Assembly: GCF_000472525.1 (NCBI RefSeq)
Contig: NZ_AWZT01000001.1
Location: 564,045-628,044, forward strand
From: Paraburkholderia dilworthii
Lineage (GTDB): Bacteria > Pseudomonadota > Gammaproteobacteria > Burkholderiales > Burkholderiaceae
Reading direction: 5' to 3'
DNA length: 64,000 nt
Shown here: one piece after another, positions 63,842 to 64,000 of the stretch
How the letters are laid out: each line of letters starts with the position of its first letter
Numbering within the stretch: the stretch's first letter is position 1
The notes under the pieces: model-generated
What the model saw: the letters and a program-made list of their open reading frames with translations, nothing else
Database searches by the model: none
Told to the model about the DNA's origin: nothing
Made by a program: the position numbers and the translations under genes

Positions 63842-64000
63842 ATGAGCGACACACAACGTCCCACGCCACCGTTCTCAGGGCAGCAGCAGGATCAGACTCC
63901 CGGCCGCACCGCGCCGATGCAGCCTCAACCCGATCACGGCGAGAAATCGTATAAGGGCTCGGGACGCCTCGCTGGCAAGGCGGCGATCATCACCGGCGGC
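63842..64000 (+). CDS. Short-chain dehydrogenase/reductase, 5' part only
   Basis: The first 53 codons are in the window. A Pro/Gln-rich leader (MSDTQRPTPPFSGQQQDQTPG...) leads to YKGSGRLAGKAAIITGG, the strand before the SDR glycine-rich NAD(P) motif. The leader length and LAGKAAIITGG resemble the YghA/YhdF group of NADP-dependent aldehyde or glucose dehydrogenase-like SDRs, often stress-induced. A GGAGG ribosome binding site sits before the ATG. The catalytic YxxxK lies outside the window. Confidence 0.85.
   Translation, partial: MSDTQRPTPPFSGQQQDQTPGRTAPMQPQPDHGEKSYKGSGRLAGKAAIITGG

Overview
The window is a high-GC chromosomal segment from a betaproteobacterium of the Burkholderiaceae, most likely Paraburkholderia, Caballeronia or Burkholderia. 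The pointers are GC-rich codon use, two Burkholderia-type 'VTLYG' trimeric porins, a three-subunit FAD-dependent glucose dehydrogenase like that described from Burkholderia cepacia, the Pseudomonas/Burkholderia-style hybrid cobalamin gene order, and many small Burkholderia-type hypothetical proteins. I annotate 55 protein genes (the first and last are cut by the window edges), one cobalamin riboswitch, a sigma70-type promoter with a palindromic operator, four terminator-like hairpins and several short repeat tracts. I found no rRNA, tRNA, CRISPR array, transposase or phage gene; this is mostly core or core-like chromosome.

Layout. 1-5 kb: end of an FAD monooxygenase, an AI-2E family permease with an extra C-terminal domain, and a DUF445 protein, all on the minus strand. 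5.1-8.9 kb: an SbcD/SbcC-like nuclease-ATPase pair. 8.9-17.8 kb: the corrin-ring part of cobalamin synthesis, as two divergent operons (cobG-cobH-cobI-cobJ leftward behind a cobalamin riboswitch; cobL-cbiD-cobK-cobM rightward). 17.8-30.1 kb: a mixed set of single genes and pairs (DHA2 drug exporter, DUF1488, beta-carbonic anhydrase, AlkB, periplasmic trehalase, porin, LrgAB-type holin-like pair, epoxide hydrolase, a Cys-cluster protein, an ArsR-SRPBCC pair, a GST). 30.7-43.3 kb: an M1 aminopeptidase lipoprotein, a membrane protein overlapping a diguanylate cyclase, glycogen synthase, a sodium:solute symporter with its DUF3311 partner, MarC, and a CobS-like/CobT-like AAA plus VWA pair. 43.6-50.9 kb: a second porin, the glucose dehydrogenase gamma-alpha-beta operon, a group of five very small genes, and a cupin. 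51.2-64 kb: transketolase, a possible lipoprotein, a leftward operon of RsbQ-like hydrolase, PAS hybrid histidine kinase and ZapE, a YihY/BrkB membrane protein, an exonuclease plus ATP-dependent DNA ligase repair pair, a stand-alone receiver protein, and the start of a short-chain dehydrogenase.

How the genes work together. The eight cob/cbi genes cover most steps from precorrin-2 to hydrogenobyrinate; CbiD stands where CobF would be expected and CobJ carries a fused CbiG-like half. The glucose dehydrogenase operon encodes a Tat-type small subunit, an FAD/3Fe-4S catalytic subunit and a tri-heme cytochrome, which together oxidise sugar in the periplasm and pass electrons to the respiratory chain. 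The RsbQ-like hydrolase sits 4 bases before a PAS-rich hybrid kinase, suggesting that a hydrolase-derived small molecule may be sensed by a kinase rather than by the phosphatase (RsbP) used in Bacillus. I regard that module as the most interesting part of the window.
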